Source: Methylomonas sp.
GTDB lineage: Bacteria; Pseudomonadota; Gammaproteobacteria; Methylococcales; Methylomonadaceae
Assembly (NCBI RefSeq): GCF_023228165.1
Contig: NZ_JALOBS010000003.1
Coordinates: forward strand, 186,001 to 250,000
Direction of reading: 5' to 3'
DNA length: 64,000 bases
Position numbers and translations under genes: made by a program. The notes below the pieces were generated by a model that ran no database searches, was not told the origin of the DNA, and worked only from the letters and a program-made list of their open reading frames with translations. The first letter of the stretch is position 1, and the number at the start of each line of letters is the position of its first letter. Shown here in pieces: positions 10,652 to 18,752 of the stretch.

Positions 10652-10681
10652 TTAAGACGTTTTTGCCGGAAAACGTCTTAA
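10652..10681. repeat. Perfect 12-bp inverted repeat after the SDR gene
   Basis: TTAAGACGTTTT (10652-10663) and AAAACGTCTTAA (10670-10681) flank a six-base loop, starting 5 bases after the SDR stop codon. No T-run follows. The hairpin could stabilise the 3' end of the upstream transcript, end it weakly, or serve as a dyad operator ahead of the next gene. Confidence 0.6.
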
Positions 10682-10803
10682 TCCGGTAACAATCATGCTA
10701 TCAAACCGCATGAACTATGATATTATCGGTTTCAACATATAGCCCATTAAATGCTGTTGGTGGTTGTATGTTTCTTATAAAAACAACTGTGAGGTTCCAA
10801 TAC

Positions 10804-11187
10804 ATGAAAATTTTAAAAAGCGCAGCTATTGCCTTCTCTTTAACCGTTGCCATGGGTTCTTTCTCAACTGCTGCAGTTGCTGAGGATCCAGGTAGAGTTT
10901 CCCATGCTCCAATCGATGTAATTAAAGAAGTAAATTCCCGTATTGATGAGGCCTTTACTGCGATCAATAATGGTGCTGAAGATGCTGACGTTGCAGCATT
11001 GATCAAAAAAGCACGGGATTTTACTAAAGAATTGAATGCCAACGACAAAGTGGCAAGAGAAACAGCTAAAGTCAGAACTCATTTGAAAAATGCTGAATCC
11101 GCAGCCAAAACTGCTGATCTGTCAGGTGCAAAAGAGCACTTGGAAAAAGCTAAAAAAGCTAACGAAGGTTTGAAAGGTTACCTATAA
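10804..11187 (+). CDS. Small secreted helical protein of unknown function
   Basis: The 127-residue product has a signal peptide (about residues 1-26, ending AAVAE). The mature part is almost wholly alpha-helical and rich in Ala, Lys, Glu and Asp, with repeating spacing such as AESAAKTADLSGAKEHLEKAK (split here only by eye into two helical hairpins). I chose the ATG at 10804 because it has a GAGG site 10 bases upstream and starts the signal peptide. A longer frame from 10717 has no such support. The layout recalls small periplasmic metal-binding proteins such as SmbP, but histidines are few (about three in the mature part), so metal binding is not supported. Its own strong terminator suggests a well-expressed single gene. 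Confidence 0.75.
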   Translation: MKILKSAAIAFSLTVAMGSFSTAAVAEDPGRVSHAPIDVIKEVNSRIDEAFTAINNGAEDADVAALIKKARDFTKELNANDKVARETAKVRTHLKNAESAAKTADLSGAKEHLEKAKKANEGLKGYL

Positions 11188-11197
11188 GGTTTTGCGC

Positions 11198-11226
11198 CGG
11201 GGTGCTGGCTAAGCACCCCGTTTTTT
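11198..11226 (+). terminator. Intrinsic terminator
   Basis: CGGGGTGCT (11198-11206), a five-base loop and AGCACCCCG (11212-11220) are followed directly by six T residues. It lies 11 bases after the stop codon of the small secreted protein gene. Confidence 0.93.
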
Positions 11227-11263
11227 GCTAATTATTCTTCATCCTGGAATTAAAGTTCCATCT

Positions 11264-12088
11264 CTAAAGATAGAAGTCCATTCTATCAAGTTCGGCTTCT
11301 ATCCAACTAAGCAATTCTTTAGCGTTTTTGGGGCGTGCATCAACCCAATTCAGCTCGGCATCTCCTTTCAATAATCGCCAGCGGTGTAATAGCGCCTTGA
11401 GTTTGATTGAGTGGCTTACCGTAAGATGAAATTGTTCCGACAATTGTTGCTGGATTCGCTCTATGTCACCCGGTAGAGAAAGCGAGCGCAAATGCGTTAA
11501 CTGTTCAATCAATTTCTGTATGTTGGCTAATTGCGAATTAACCCAGCTCTCCACTGCTGTTTCGGTAATCACGGAAATAGGCGATTGCGCATTATCGGAA
11601 ATAACTTTTACCACTTGAATCAATTCGCAGGAGCTGAATTTAACCGCGATTTCGTAGAAGCCGGTTGCCTCCATATCGTATACATAATCTTCCAAATATT
11701 GGACTTGCGGATGGGAGTGGGTTGCTATTGTGGCAGTTGGATATTGCGTGGCAAACGGTAGTTGCGGATAGAAGCCGCGATTGGTTTCCGAATCGATGAT
11801 CTTTCCCGCCAATATCGGGCTTCCCAGCGCAAAATGGCGATGTCCTGCTATTCCCAAATTGACGATGATCGGCATGGTGGGATTAGCAAATAAAGCCATT
11901 GTGTAGCCAATCGCACCCGCCATTGCAACCTTGCCCATGCCGGTGATGACGATGACTCGAGCTGGGTCCGAGTAGATAGTAAATGGATGATTGGCGTCGG
12001 AACGTTTTTTCAGTTGCCAGGCCTTAATGAGCGGTTTCGCTTCACAGGACAAGGCACAAAAGATAAATATACTGGCTGAGTTTTTCAA
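11264..12088 (-). CDS. Nucleoside phosphorylase / nucleosidase family protein
   Basis: This 274-residue protein belongs to the purine and other phosphorylases (PNP/UDP) family, near MTA/SAH nucleosidases. Visible signatures are an N-terminal strand plus AL.CEAKPL, the TGMGKVAMAG loop, NLGIAGHR, and DMEATGFYEIA, the ribose-binding DMEA/E motif of nucleosidases. The later SDNAQSP fits the position of the base-binding Asp. The C-terminal 90 residues are helical and not part of the core fold. The start appears to be TTG at 12088; no ATG precedes the core and a terminator-like hairpin lies just upstream. Whether it hydrolyses MTA, SAH or another nucleoside cannot be said. Confidence 0.72.
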   Translation of the reverse strand: MKNSASIFIFCALSCEAKPLIKAWQLKKRSDANHPFTIYSDPARVIVITGMGKVAMAGAIGYTMALFANPTMPIIVNLGIAGHRHFALGSPILAGKIIDSETNRGFYPQLPFATQYPTATIATHSHPQVQYLEDYVYDMEATGFYEIAVKFSSCELIQVVKVISDNAQSPISVITETAVESWVNSQLANIQKLIEQLTHLRSLSLPGDIERIQQQLSEQFHLTVSHSIKLKALLHRWRLLKGDAELNWVDARPKNAKELLSWIEAELDRMDFYL

Positions 12089-12113
12089 ACGGAAAAATAA
12101 ATAAAGGAAGGCA

Positions 12114-12149
12114 ATAAAAGCCTGGGGAGAGCGGCATCAAGCCCCAGGC
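12114..12149 (-). terminator. Probable intrinsic terminator of the UPF0182 gene
   Basis: Read on the minus strand, GCCTGGGG (12149-12142) and CCCCAGGC (12127-12120) form an 8-bp GC-rich stem with a 14-base loop. TTTTATT follows. It sits 18 bases after the UPF0182 stop and only about 25 bases before the likely start of the nucleosidase-like gene. Confidence 0.65.
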
Positions 12150-12166
12150 AGGTTGTTTTGTTGCGG

Positions 12167-14800
12167 TTAAGGATTTTTGCCGGATGTGCCTGAAGTGGAG
12201 CCGGTTGCTTGGTTGACGAACATATTTTTCAGACGATCGAATGCGGCCAGCAAGGTTTTATCCATGACTACTTGATTGCCAATGGAAACGATAACCCGGG
12301 CTAATTCAGGCATTTTGGTTTTGGTGGCTAGCATGTAAATGGGTTGCACATACAAAATGGAGTTACCCATGGGCAGAATGATCATGCGACCTTTTTTAAC
12401 TTCCGAACCTAGTTGATTCCACAGCGTAAATTGACCGGCAATTTCTGGGTTTTGGTCGATCAGGGCATTCACCTGGGATGGACCATTGACTTGTACGGCC
12501 TTGGGGAATTTGAAAATGGTAATGCCCGGTTTATAAGTGTTGTCGCATTTACTGGAATCCATGGTGCCGGCAATGCCAACCACGCTTAAATTATCCCGGT
12601 GTACAGGCGTCATTGGGTTGACCATCACAAACTCTTCCAGATCGTTACAGCGGTCGAAATCCATGGTGATGAAATACGGTAAAACAGGCTGACCATCTAC
12701 AGAGGCATATTGCCAGGTTTCCGCCTGCTCATAAAACAACTCCGGGCTGTTTTGGTGGTATTTGGCGTAGATTTTCATTTGCATGTAGTACAAATCTCGC
12801 GGATAACGCAAATGGCTTGACAACGCGTCGGGCATTTCCTTCAGAGACTTAAACAGCCCCGGGTACGCCCGGTTATAGGCATTGATAATCGGGTCATGCG
12901 GTTCGGAAATGTAATAGTCGACACCGCCGTCATAGGCATCAACGATGATCTTTACCGAATTGCGGATGTAATTGAATTTATGTTCCCCATCCAAAAAGTC
13001 GTCGGCCGCCGGTTGGGACACCGGGTACATATTGGATAGCGTATAGGCATCCTGTATCCAATACAGCCGATCTTTTTCCACCACCAAATAAGGATCTTTA
13101 TCCAGATGCAGGAAGGGTGTCAGTCTCGAAATTCTATCGTCGATATTACGACGAATCAGCAGTTTGCTTTGGGTGGTGATATTAGGGGAGAAAAATATTT
13201 TTTCATCTCTAAAATAAAAGGCAAACAATAGCTTTCTGAAATACGACGGAATAGGGATGCCGGAGTCGCCCTTATAGTACTGCGATCCGTCTTGATCGGA
13301 GCTGGAAATGTCCTTAACCACCAAGCTGTTGGGCACAATGGCGTATGCGAATTTCTCTTGGCCGTAATAAATATCGGGATTTTTAACCGAAAAGCCGACA
13401 TCCGAGCTCATATTCAAATCGCGTAAATACCAGACTATCGGAATTCCCGCATCCTGGGCGGCCGGCGATATAACCGCTCCGTAACCGTGGGTATAGCGCA
13501 AGTGAGTGTTTTCCCAGTTTTGCGCCTCTCGCGGTAATTTCTTGATATTGACCTCGCGCGCCGCGAGATTGACTTGTTGCAGATGGCCGTGGATGAAATA
13601 GCGGTCTTCATCTACCGTAGTGAAGCGGTAATACGGTCTGATGGCCTGTAATTGCTGATAACTATCAATTAAAAATTCTCTGTCCCAGACCGGAATGTTT
13701 TCGAAATGCTTTCTAGTCGACCACGACTCAATGTCCTTGGTGGGATCCAGGTTAATGGGGAAATCGATGGTGGTAATATTGTTGAGGTTGTAGGCTCCCA
13801 GTGTAGCGTCAATGTTATAACGCATAAAAGGGCCTTCCGTTCGGGTTGGGTTGGGTTTAACAATGAATTTATCGATCAGTATGGGTAGCGCATTCGAGTT
13901 TTGTAGACCCGTTATGGCGATGAAGCTTAATACCGAGATGATAATGGGCGTTTTGCTGCGGTGCCGTTCCGAAAACACATAAAACAGGATGGAGCATACT
14001 ATGGTTGAAAAGGCCACTATGGATAGCCAGATCAGCGGTAGATGAAAGCGTAAATCGATAAAGCCAGGCCCAAAAAATACCGGTTCGTGCGAGTTTGAAT
14101 ATAGCAATGTAAAGCGATCGAGCATGTAACCCCAGATCACAAATAGCGCTACAAACACAAAAAGCACACTGAGGTGGATTTTTGCCCCTAAAGGAAACTC
14201 CTTGCCCTGATTTGGGATAAAGATATGTTCCATCCAGTACAACAGCCCTGTCGCCAAAAATACCAGTATGGCGGTGAATAACAACTCCTTTTGGATCAGC
14301 ATGTAGATGGGGTAGGAAAACAGATAAAAACTAATATCGTTTCCGTATACTGGGTCGGTGAATCCCGATTCACTGCCAAAGAAAAAGAGTAAGGCGTCTT
14401 CCCATTGCAGATAAAAAGGCACCGCGATGGCAATGGCCAAGATCAGCGATATTAAAGTATAAACTTTGACCGACCCGGACATGAATACATCGGCAAACCG
14501 CTGAAAGCGCCGACGCTTTTTGTCGTCCAGCAATACTTCGTCGGGCGGGTTTAAGCCCAGATAGCGAGAGGCAATCCAGAAATGGAATTGGAAGACGGCA
14601 AAGAAAAATATTGTCACCGCGCCGGAGAAAATAAACCGGTATAACAAGCGTAGCCAGAAATAACCCTCAAACTCTAGCGATCTGAACCACCATAAATCCA
14701 CGAAAAAATCGAGAAACACGAAGTAGAATGCAACATACAAGACAATGGCGCCTACGATAGTTGCGCCTGCCAACGCAGGTAACAGTTTCCGGTTACGCAT
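12167..14800 (-). CDS. UPF0182 family membrane protein
   Basis: This 877-residue protein is of the UPF0182 (COG1615) family, whose role is unknown. The N-terminal third has about seven membrane helices (first at 8-30). The rest is a large soluble region, predicted to face outwards, with family-typical stretches such as RYNIDATLGAYNL, WDREFLIDSYQQLQAIRPYYRF, HGYGAVISP and YISEPHDPIINAYNRAYPGLF (quoted in pieces). Length and order match the family (about 850-950). The ATG at 14800 is preceded by AGAGGA. The gene is divergent from the first multicopper oxidase. Confidence 0.9.
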   Translation of the reverse strand: MRNRKLLPALAGATIVGAIVLYVAFYFVFLDFFVDLWWFRSLEFEGYFWLRLLYRFIFSGAVTIFFFAVFQFHFWIASRYLGLNPPDEVLLDDKKRRRFQRFADVFMSGSVKVYTLISLILAIAIAVPFYLQWEDALLFFFGSESGFTDPVYGNDISFYLFSYPIYMLIQKELLFTAILVFLATGLLYWMEHIFIPNQGKEFPLGAKIHLSVLFVFVALFVIWGYMLDRFTLLYSNSHEPVFFGPGFIDLRFHLPLIWLSIVAFSTIVCSILFYVFSERHRSKTPIIISVLSFIAITGLQNSNALPILIDKFIVKPNPTRTEGPFMRYNIDATLGAYNLNNITTIDFPINLDPTKDIESWSTRKHFENIPVWDREFLIDSYQQLQAIRPYYRFTTVDEDRYFIHGHLQQVNLAAREVNIKKLPREAQNWENTHLRYTHGYGAVISPAAQDAGIPIVWYLRDLNMSSDVGFSVKNPDIYYGQEKFAYAIVPNSLVVKDISSSDQDGSQYYKGDSGIPIPSYFRKLLFAFYFRDEKIFFSPNITTQSKLLIRRNIDDRISRLTPFLHLDKDPYLVVEKDRLYWIQDAYTLSNMYPVSQPAADDFLDGEHKFNYIRNSVKIIVDAYDGGVDYYISEPHDPIINAYNRAYPGLFKSLKEMPDALSSHLRYPRDLYYMQMKIYAKYHQNSPELFYEQAETWQYASVDGQPVLPYFITMDFDRCNDLEEFVMVNPMTPVHRDNLSVVGIAGTMDSSKCDNTYKPGITIFKFPKAVQVNGPSQVNALIDQNPEIAGQFTLWNQLGSEVKKGRMIILPMGNSILYVQPIYMLATKTKMPELARVIVSIGNQVVMDKTLLAAFDRLKNMFVNQATGSTSGTSGKNP

Positions 14801-14826
14801 ATTTTCCTCTTAAATTTAGAATTTTA

Positions 14827-14852
14827 GCCGGCAGGGCATTGTGCCTGCCGGC
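14827..14852. repeat. Inverted repeat in the divergent UPF0182/oxidase intergenic region
   Basis: GCCGGCAGG (14827-14835) and CCTGCCGGC (14844-14852) form a 9-bp perfect stem around an 8-base loop, 27 bases upstream of the UPF0182 start codon. No T-run follows on either strand. It may be a regulator-binding dyad or a leader hairpin. Confidence 0.5.
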
Positions 14853-15035
14853 CTCACATCTCGGCGTTAGTTTTTCGACATTCTATCACCCAAACCCGGA
14901 ATATGATTGCCCGTCATTTGTTGTAGGCACCAGACACCGGTTTTAAGTTCAGCGCTGAACATCGGTTAGAATGGGAGTATGTTCAAAGCACAAATTAGAA
15001 GCTTATATCAACAAGACAACACCGAGGGGGAACGC

Positions 15036-16712
15036 ATGACATTACTCAATAGACGTCGATTTATCCAGCAATCCGCAGTAAGTGCGGCGATCGCCTCGTT
15101 TCCGAGTTTGCTACTGGCTAAAAAAGGTAGCATCAAAACTGCCGCTACGCCCGGTTTTAAAGCCGATGTGGAGATTGAATTTACTGCACATACAGCACAG
15201 ATTGCAATTTTGGCCGCCGGCCCCGCCACGCAAGTGCAAAAGTATTCCGCAAGGCTAATCAAGGGCCCGCAGCAAACCCTGCAGCAAATAGCCGATAGCT
15301 TTTTGGGGCCGGTTCTGAATTTTCAGCAAGGCCAAAAAGTAAGAGTGTTTTTCAAAAATACGCTGAATCAGCCGTCCATCATTCATTGGCATGGCTTGCA
15401 TGTGCCGCAACGCAGCGACGGCCACCCCATGTATTCGATTGAACATGGCGAGCAGTTTGTATACGAATTCGAAGTCATGAATCGTGCCGGTAGCAGTTTT
15501 TATCATTCGCACTCGCACAACCTGACCGCGGAACAGGTTTACCGGGGGTTGGCGGGTTTGATTATCGTGACGGATAGCGACGAACAAAAATTGGATTTGC
15601 CGTCCGGCGAGTTCGATATGCCGTTAGTGATTCAAGACCGCAGTTTCGGCGACAACAATCAACTGCAATATGTGCGGATGATGCACCAGCGCATGGAGGG
15701 TTTTTTGGGCGATAGTATTCTGGTCAATGGCAAGCTGAATGCGGAATTCAATGTCAAATCTTCTGCCTATCGCTTCAGGGCGCTAAACGGCTCCAATTCG
15801 CGGATATACAAGCTGGGTTGGGAGGATGGGACGCCATTGACGGCCATCGGTACCGATGGCGGCCTGTTGCCTAAGCCGGAAACCCGGCCTTACATCATGC
15901 TGGCGCCGGGTGAACGGGTGGACTTATGGCTGGATTTCAGCGGTCGAGCGGTTGGCAGTAAGTTAGTTATGAACAGCCTGCCCTTTGCCGGCACGCAGCC
16001 TAAAATGACTGAGCGAATGAACGGAAAAGGCATGGGCATGATGCATAAGCGCTTGGCGCAAGGTGTCGAATTTGCCGTTGCCACTTTCAAAGTAACCGAA
16101 AAAGTCAGTGATTCAATCAAGCTGCCCGAGGTGCTTGTACCATTTCAACGCCTGAGTCAGACTGATGTCGATAACGCCGATAAGCCAATACCTATCGGAA
16201 TTTCCATGAAGCCGATGCGGCCATTATTGAACCGCAAAAGCTTTGCAATGGACAAGGTTTTGGAATTTGAGCGGGTTGCGTTAGGGACAATCAAAAAAAT
16301 TCGAATCTTTCATGATCATGAAATGCCGGCTGGCGGGGGTATGAAGCATACTGCAAAAGTTGAGGCGGAGAACCCCATGCGCGGCATGCGCATGAAAAGG
16401 AGCATGGATGAGGCTGGACAGGAGCACGGCAAAGGAAGAAAAATGGGCATGATGGATATGGCTCACCCCATTCATTTGCACGGTCAGCAATTTCAAGTGT
16501 TGCGCCGAGTTACCTCGATGGTGAAATCCGACTATGCGTCGGTCAAACACGGTTTCATCGACTCCGGCTGGAAAGATACCGTGTTGGTGATGCCGGGCGA
16601 AGAAGTGGAAATCATCAAACCTTTTCAGGATTACAAAGGCCTGTTTTTGTACCACTGCCACAATCTGGAGCATGAAGACTTGGGTATGATGCGGCAATTC
16701 TTGGTGGAATAG
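15036..16712 (+). CDS. Tat-exported multicopper oxidase (CueO/CopA-like)
   Basis: This periplasmic three-domain multicopper oxidase is probably a cuprous oxidase for copper tolerance. I chose the ATG at 15036: AGGGGG lies just upstream and the product (558 residues) starts with a twin-arginine signal, NRRRFIQ (about residues 5-11). Copper ligand motifs are in order: HWHGLH, HSHSH, HPIHLHGQ and the T1/T3 block HCHNLEHEDLGMM. The C-terminal T1 site has Cys and an axial Met. A Met/His-rich insertion with GMGMM, MRGMRMKRSM and MGMMDM lies between domains, as in CueO, where such regions bind Cu(I). The gene shares a bidirectional terminator with the convergent second oxidase. Confidence 0.92.
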   Translation: MTLLNRRRFIQQSAVSAAIASFPSLLLAKKGSIKTAATPGFKADVEIEFTAHTAQIAILAAGPATQVQKYSARLIKGPQQTLQQIADSFLGPVLNFQQGQKVRVFFKNTLNQPSIIHWHGLHVPQRSDGHPMYSIEHGEQFVYEFEVMNRAGSSFYHSHSHNLTAEQVYRGLAGLIIVTDSDEQKLDLPSGEFDMPLVIQDRSFGDNNQLQYVRMMHQRMEGFLGDSILVNGKLNAEFNVKSSAYRFRALNGSNSRIYKLGWEDGTPLTAIGTDGGLLPKPETRPYIMLAPGERVDLWLDFSGRAVGSKLVMNSLPFAGTQPKMTERMNGKGMGMMHKRLAQGVEFAVATFKVTEKVSDSIKLPEVLVPFQRLSQTDVDNADKPIPIGISMKPMRPLLNRKSFAMDKVLEFERVALGTIKKIRIFHDHEMPAGGGMKHTAKVEAENPMRGMRMKRSMDEAGQEHGKGRKMGMMDMAHPIHLHGQQFQVLRRVTSMVKSDYASVKHGFIDSGWKDTVLVMPGEEVEIIKPFQDYKGLFLYHCHNLEHEDLGMMRQFLVE

Positions 16713-16730
16713 CCAGTAAGACGGCTAAAC

Positions 16731-16767
16731 AAAAAAACCGCGCTAACTGAGGTTAGCGCGGTTTTTT
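16731..16767. terminator. Bidirectional intrinsic terminator between two multicopper oxidase genes
   Basis: CCGCGCTAAC (16738-16747) and GTTAGCGCGG (16752-16761) flank a 4-base loop. Seven A residues precede the stem and six T residues follow it, so it can end transcripts from both sides. It lies 18 bases after one oxidase stop and 22 bases after the other. Confidence 0.93.
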
Positions 16768-16788
16768 AATCGCCACAATAATGGTTAT

Positions 16789-18516
16789 CTATTTGCCGAA
16801 CAGAGCCAAAATCTCTTTACGTTTGATGTACAGCGTATAGCCCAGCAAACCTAACACAAAGCCGTAAAACAACTGACCGATAAACGAAGTTTTGTTGGCG
16901 CTACTGGATTGGCTGGTTGAGCCATTGCTTGGATTGGCGGACGGAGGCGGTATAACAAAAGCCTTTTCCTTGGTTGCTCTTATTTCAGGAAAACCCAAGC
17001 TTTTCCATTTGTCGTAATCCTGCCAGGCGGCATATTTGCCTTGCCAGAATTCTTTGGTGAAATACGGCAGCAAACTCATGCCGTGTACTTCGGGAATACC
17101 CTTTTCATCCAAAAAGTTTTTATATACCAATAGACTGATATCGCCGCCTTCGCCAATACCATCTGTGGTAAACGACTTCTCGACGTGATCGTGGAACATC
17201 CACACGCCCTGGCCAAAACTATTCAAGCCATCGTCGACGCCGCTGATTTCCAAATCCAGCCGCTGCGCGGGGACCATGGCATGTACGTCACGCTTAATAT
17301 AGCTGGCAGGGCCGTTGTCGACGCCATCGTAATGAGTCACCATGGGTTTATGGCCGTGAATATGCATGGCGAAGGCTTCTTCATGGCCGTTGAATATGCG
17401 TAATTTAGCTTTTTTGTTTTCTTCCATGACGATCAGCGATTCCCGCAATGTATAAGGGAACGAGCGGCCATTCAGCATGAAATAATCGGGAGAGGAATCG
17501 GTGATGTCGTATTCCGTATTCAAGCGCTTGCCGATCAGACGCGGGTCATTGGCCGAGCGGGCCATTTCATGCAGTTCCTTGTCGGCGGACTGATAGTGCA
17601 TGTCGTATTCGTAGGCGTATTTTTCCTTGACGGCCACCGATGGGTGTCTGACCTGGCCGGCGCCGACATTGAAAACCTGTACCCAGTTATTAGGACGGTT
17701 TTCCTCAACTACAAAAATACCCTGTAAGCCCATGGGAATATGGGTATGGGGTTGTACGTGGCAGTGATAATACTGCGTGCCGGGTTGACGGGGTTTAATG
17801 ACGTAGGTTTTGCTGCTGCCGGGCATGACATCCATCTGACCGGTTTGGCCGACGCCGTCATTACCTTCGCCGCTGTGGTCCATGTAAGGGTGGTCCACGC
17901 CATGTAAATGGATGGAATGCGGCAAATAATGGCTATTTTCCAATACCAACCAAATAATATCGCCCTGCTCGACCCGAATAACCGGCGAAGGAACGCGCAG
18001 CAAGGAGTTGGCAACCGGCTCATACAAGCTTAGAGTGGACATGTCGCGTGTTTTGGGGGCGTAGACCCAAAAGGTTGGCTGAATGCCAGGCGCAATGTCG
18101 AAGGTAGTGGTAGGTAACTGCGAATCGGGTGAATGTCCGTTTAATTCGGCAATTTCCAGTTTAATGATGTAATGATCGGGGTCACCGTCACCATCCATGT
18201 CGTTGCCTACCGTAATGGCGTCGGCAGCCAGCTGAGTTTTCATCAGCGTGTCCATGGAAATATTGTTGGTGCCTTTAACGAATGCTGCAATATCGGCAGG
18301 ATTATCAGGGTTGCACATCCTTGATTCCTGAATCTCCACGCCATCAATGACTTGAGCATCGCGCCACTTCGGGTCTGTAAAATCAGAGCACACTTCTTCT
18401 GCCGTACCCATTGTGACATTGCTGGAAGCAGGCAATTGGTTGGCTACGGCTGTGGCCAAGGGTGACATAGGCAGCAGCATGGCCCCACACAGAATGGGAA
18501 AAACTTTTTTATGCAT
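16789..18516 (-). CDS. Two-domain multicopper oxidase (type C-like) with C-terminal membrane anchor
   Basis: The protein has 575 residues from the ATG at 18516, which has ATGAGG 6 bases upstream; upstream in-frame starts at 18528 (ATG) and 18540 (GTG) exist but lack such a site. A signal peptide (about 1-25) precedes two cupredoxin domains. The first has SIHLHGVDH and HCHVQPHTHIPMGLQG, which holds Cys, His and Met as a type 1 copper site. The second has MHIHGH and WMFHDHVEKS, where Asp replaces the Cys, so it has no type 1 copper. This is the arrangement of type C two-domain oxidases, known from Nitrosomonas and Arthrobacter. A Ser/Asn-rich linker and one membrane helix (about 548-566) end the protein. 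Substrate unknown; copper or nitrogen-oxide chemistry is possible. Confidence 0.86.
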   Translation of the reverse strand: MHKKVFPILCGAMLLPMSPLATAVANQLPASSNVTMGTAEEVCSDFTDPKWRDAQVIDGVEIQESRMCNPDNPADIAAFVKGTNNISMDTLMKTQLAADAITVGNDMDGDGDPDHYIIKLEIAELNGHSPDSQLPTTTFDIAPGIQPTFWVYAPKTRDMSTLSLYEPVANSLLRVPSPVIRVEQGDIIWLVLENSHYLPHSIHLHGVDHPYMDHSGEGNDGVGQTGQMDVMPGSSKTYVIKPRQPGTQYYHCHVQPHTHIPMGLQGIFVVEENRPNNWVQVFNVGAGQVRHPSVAVKEKYAYEYDMHYQSADKELHEMARSANDPRLIGKRLNTEYDITDSSPDYFMLNGRSFPYTLRESLIVMEENKKAKLRIFNGHEEAFAMHIHGHKPMVTHYDGVDNGPASYIKRDVHAMVPAQRLDLEISGVDDGLNSFGQGVWMFHDHVEKSFTTDGIGEGGDISLLVYKNFLDEKGIPEVHGMSLLPYFTKEFWQGKYAAWQDYDKWKSLGFPEIRATKEKAFVIPPPSANPSNGSTSQSSSANKTSFIGQLFYGFVLGLLGYTLYIKRKEILALFGK

Positions 18517-18752
18517 AGAAAGCCTCATAAAAATTGACACGAGTCTATTGGATAACGAATTACGGTTCCAACATCAGGAAAGCCCAATACTGTAACCAGA
18601 ACCCATAGGTAAAGTACAGAAATTATTTCGAAAATTGTCTTTCGGAATACGGCCGAGACTCGGTAAAACGCGTCTATTCGGGAAAATCGTTATAATCCTG
18701 TCTACGGGTTTTTAACCTTAAACGATCGCCAACCAAACTCCAGTTTACATTT

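Noticed and set aside
10804..11187. SmbP-type metal-binding protein
   Set aside because: The size and helical pattern are similar, but the histidine-rich repeats that bind metal in SmbP are absent.
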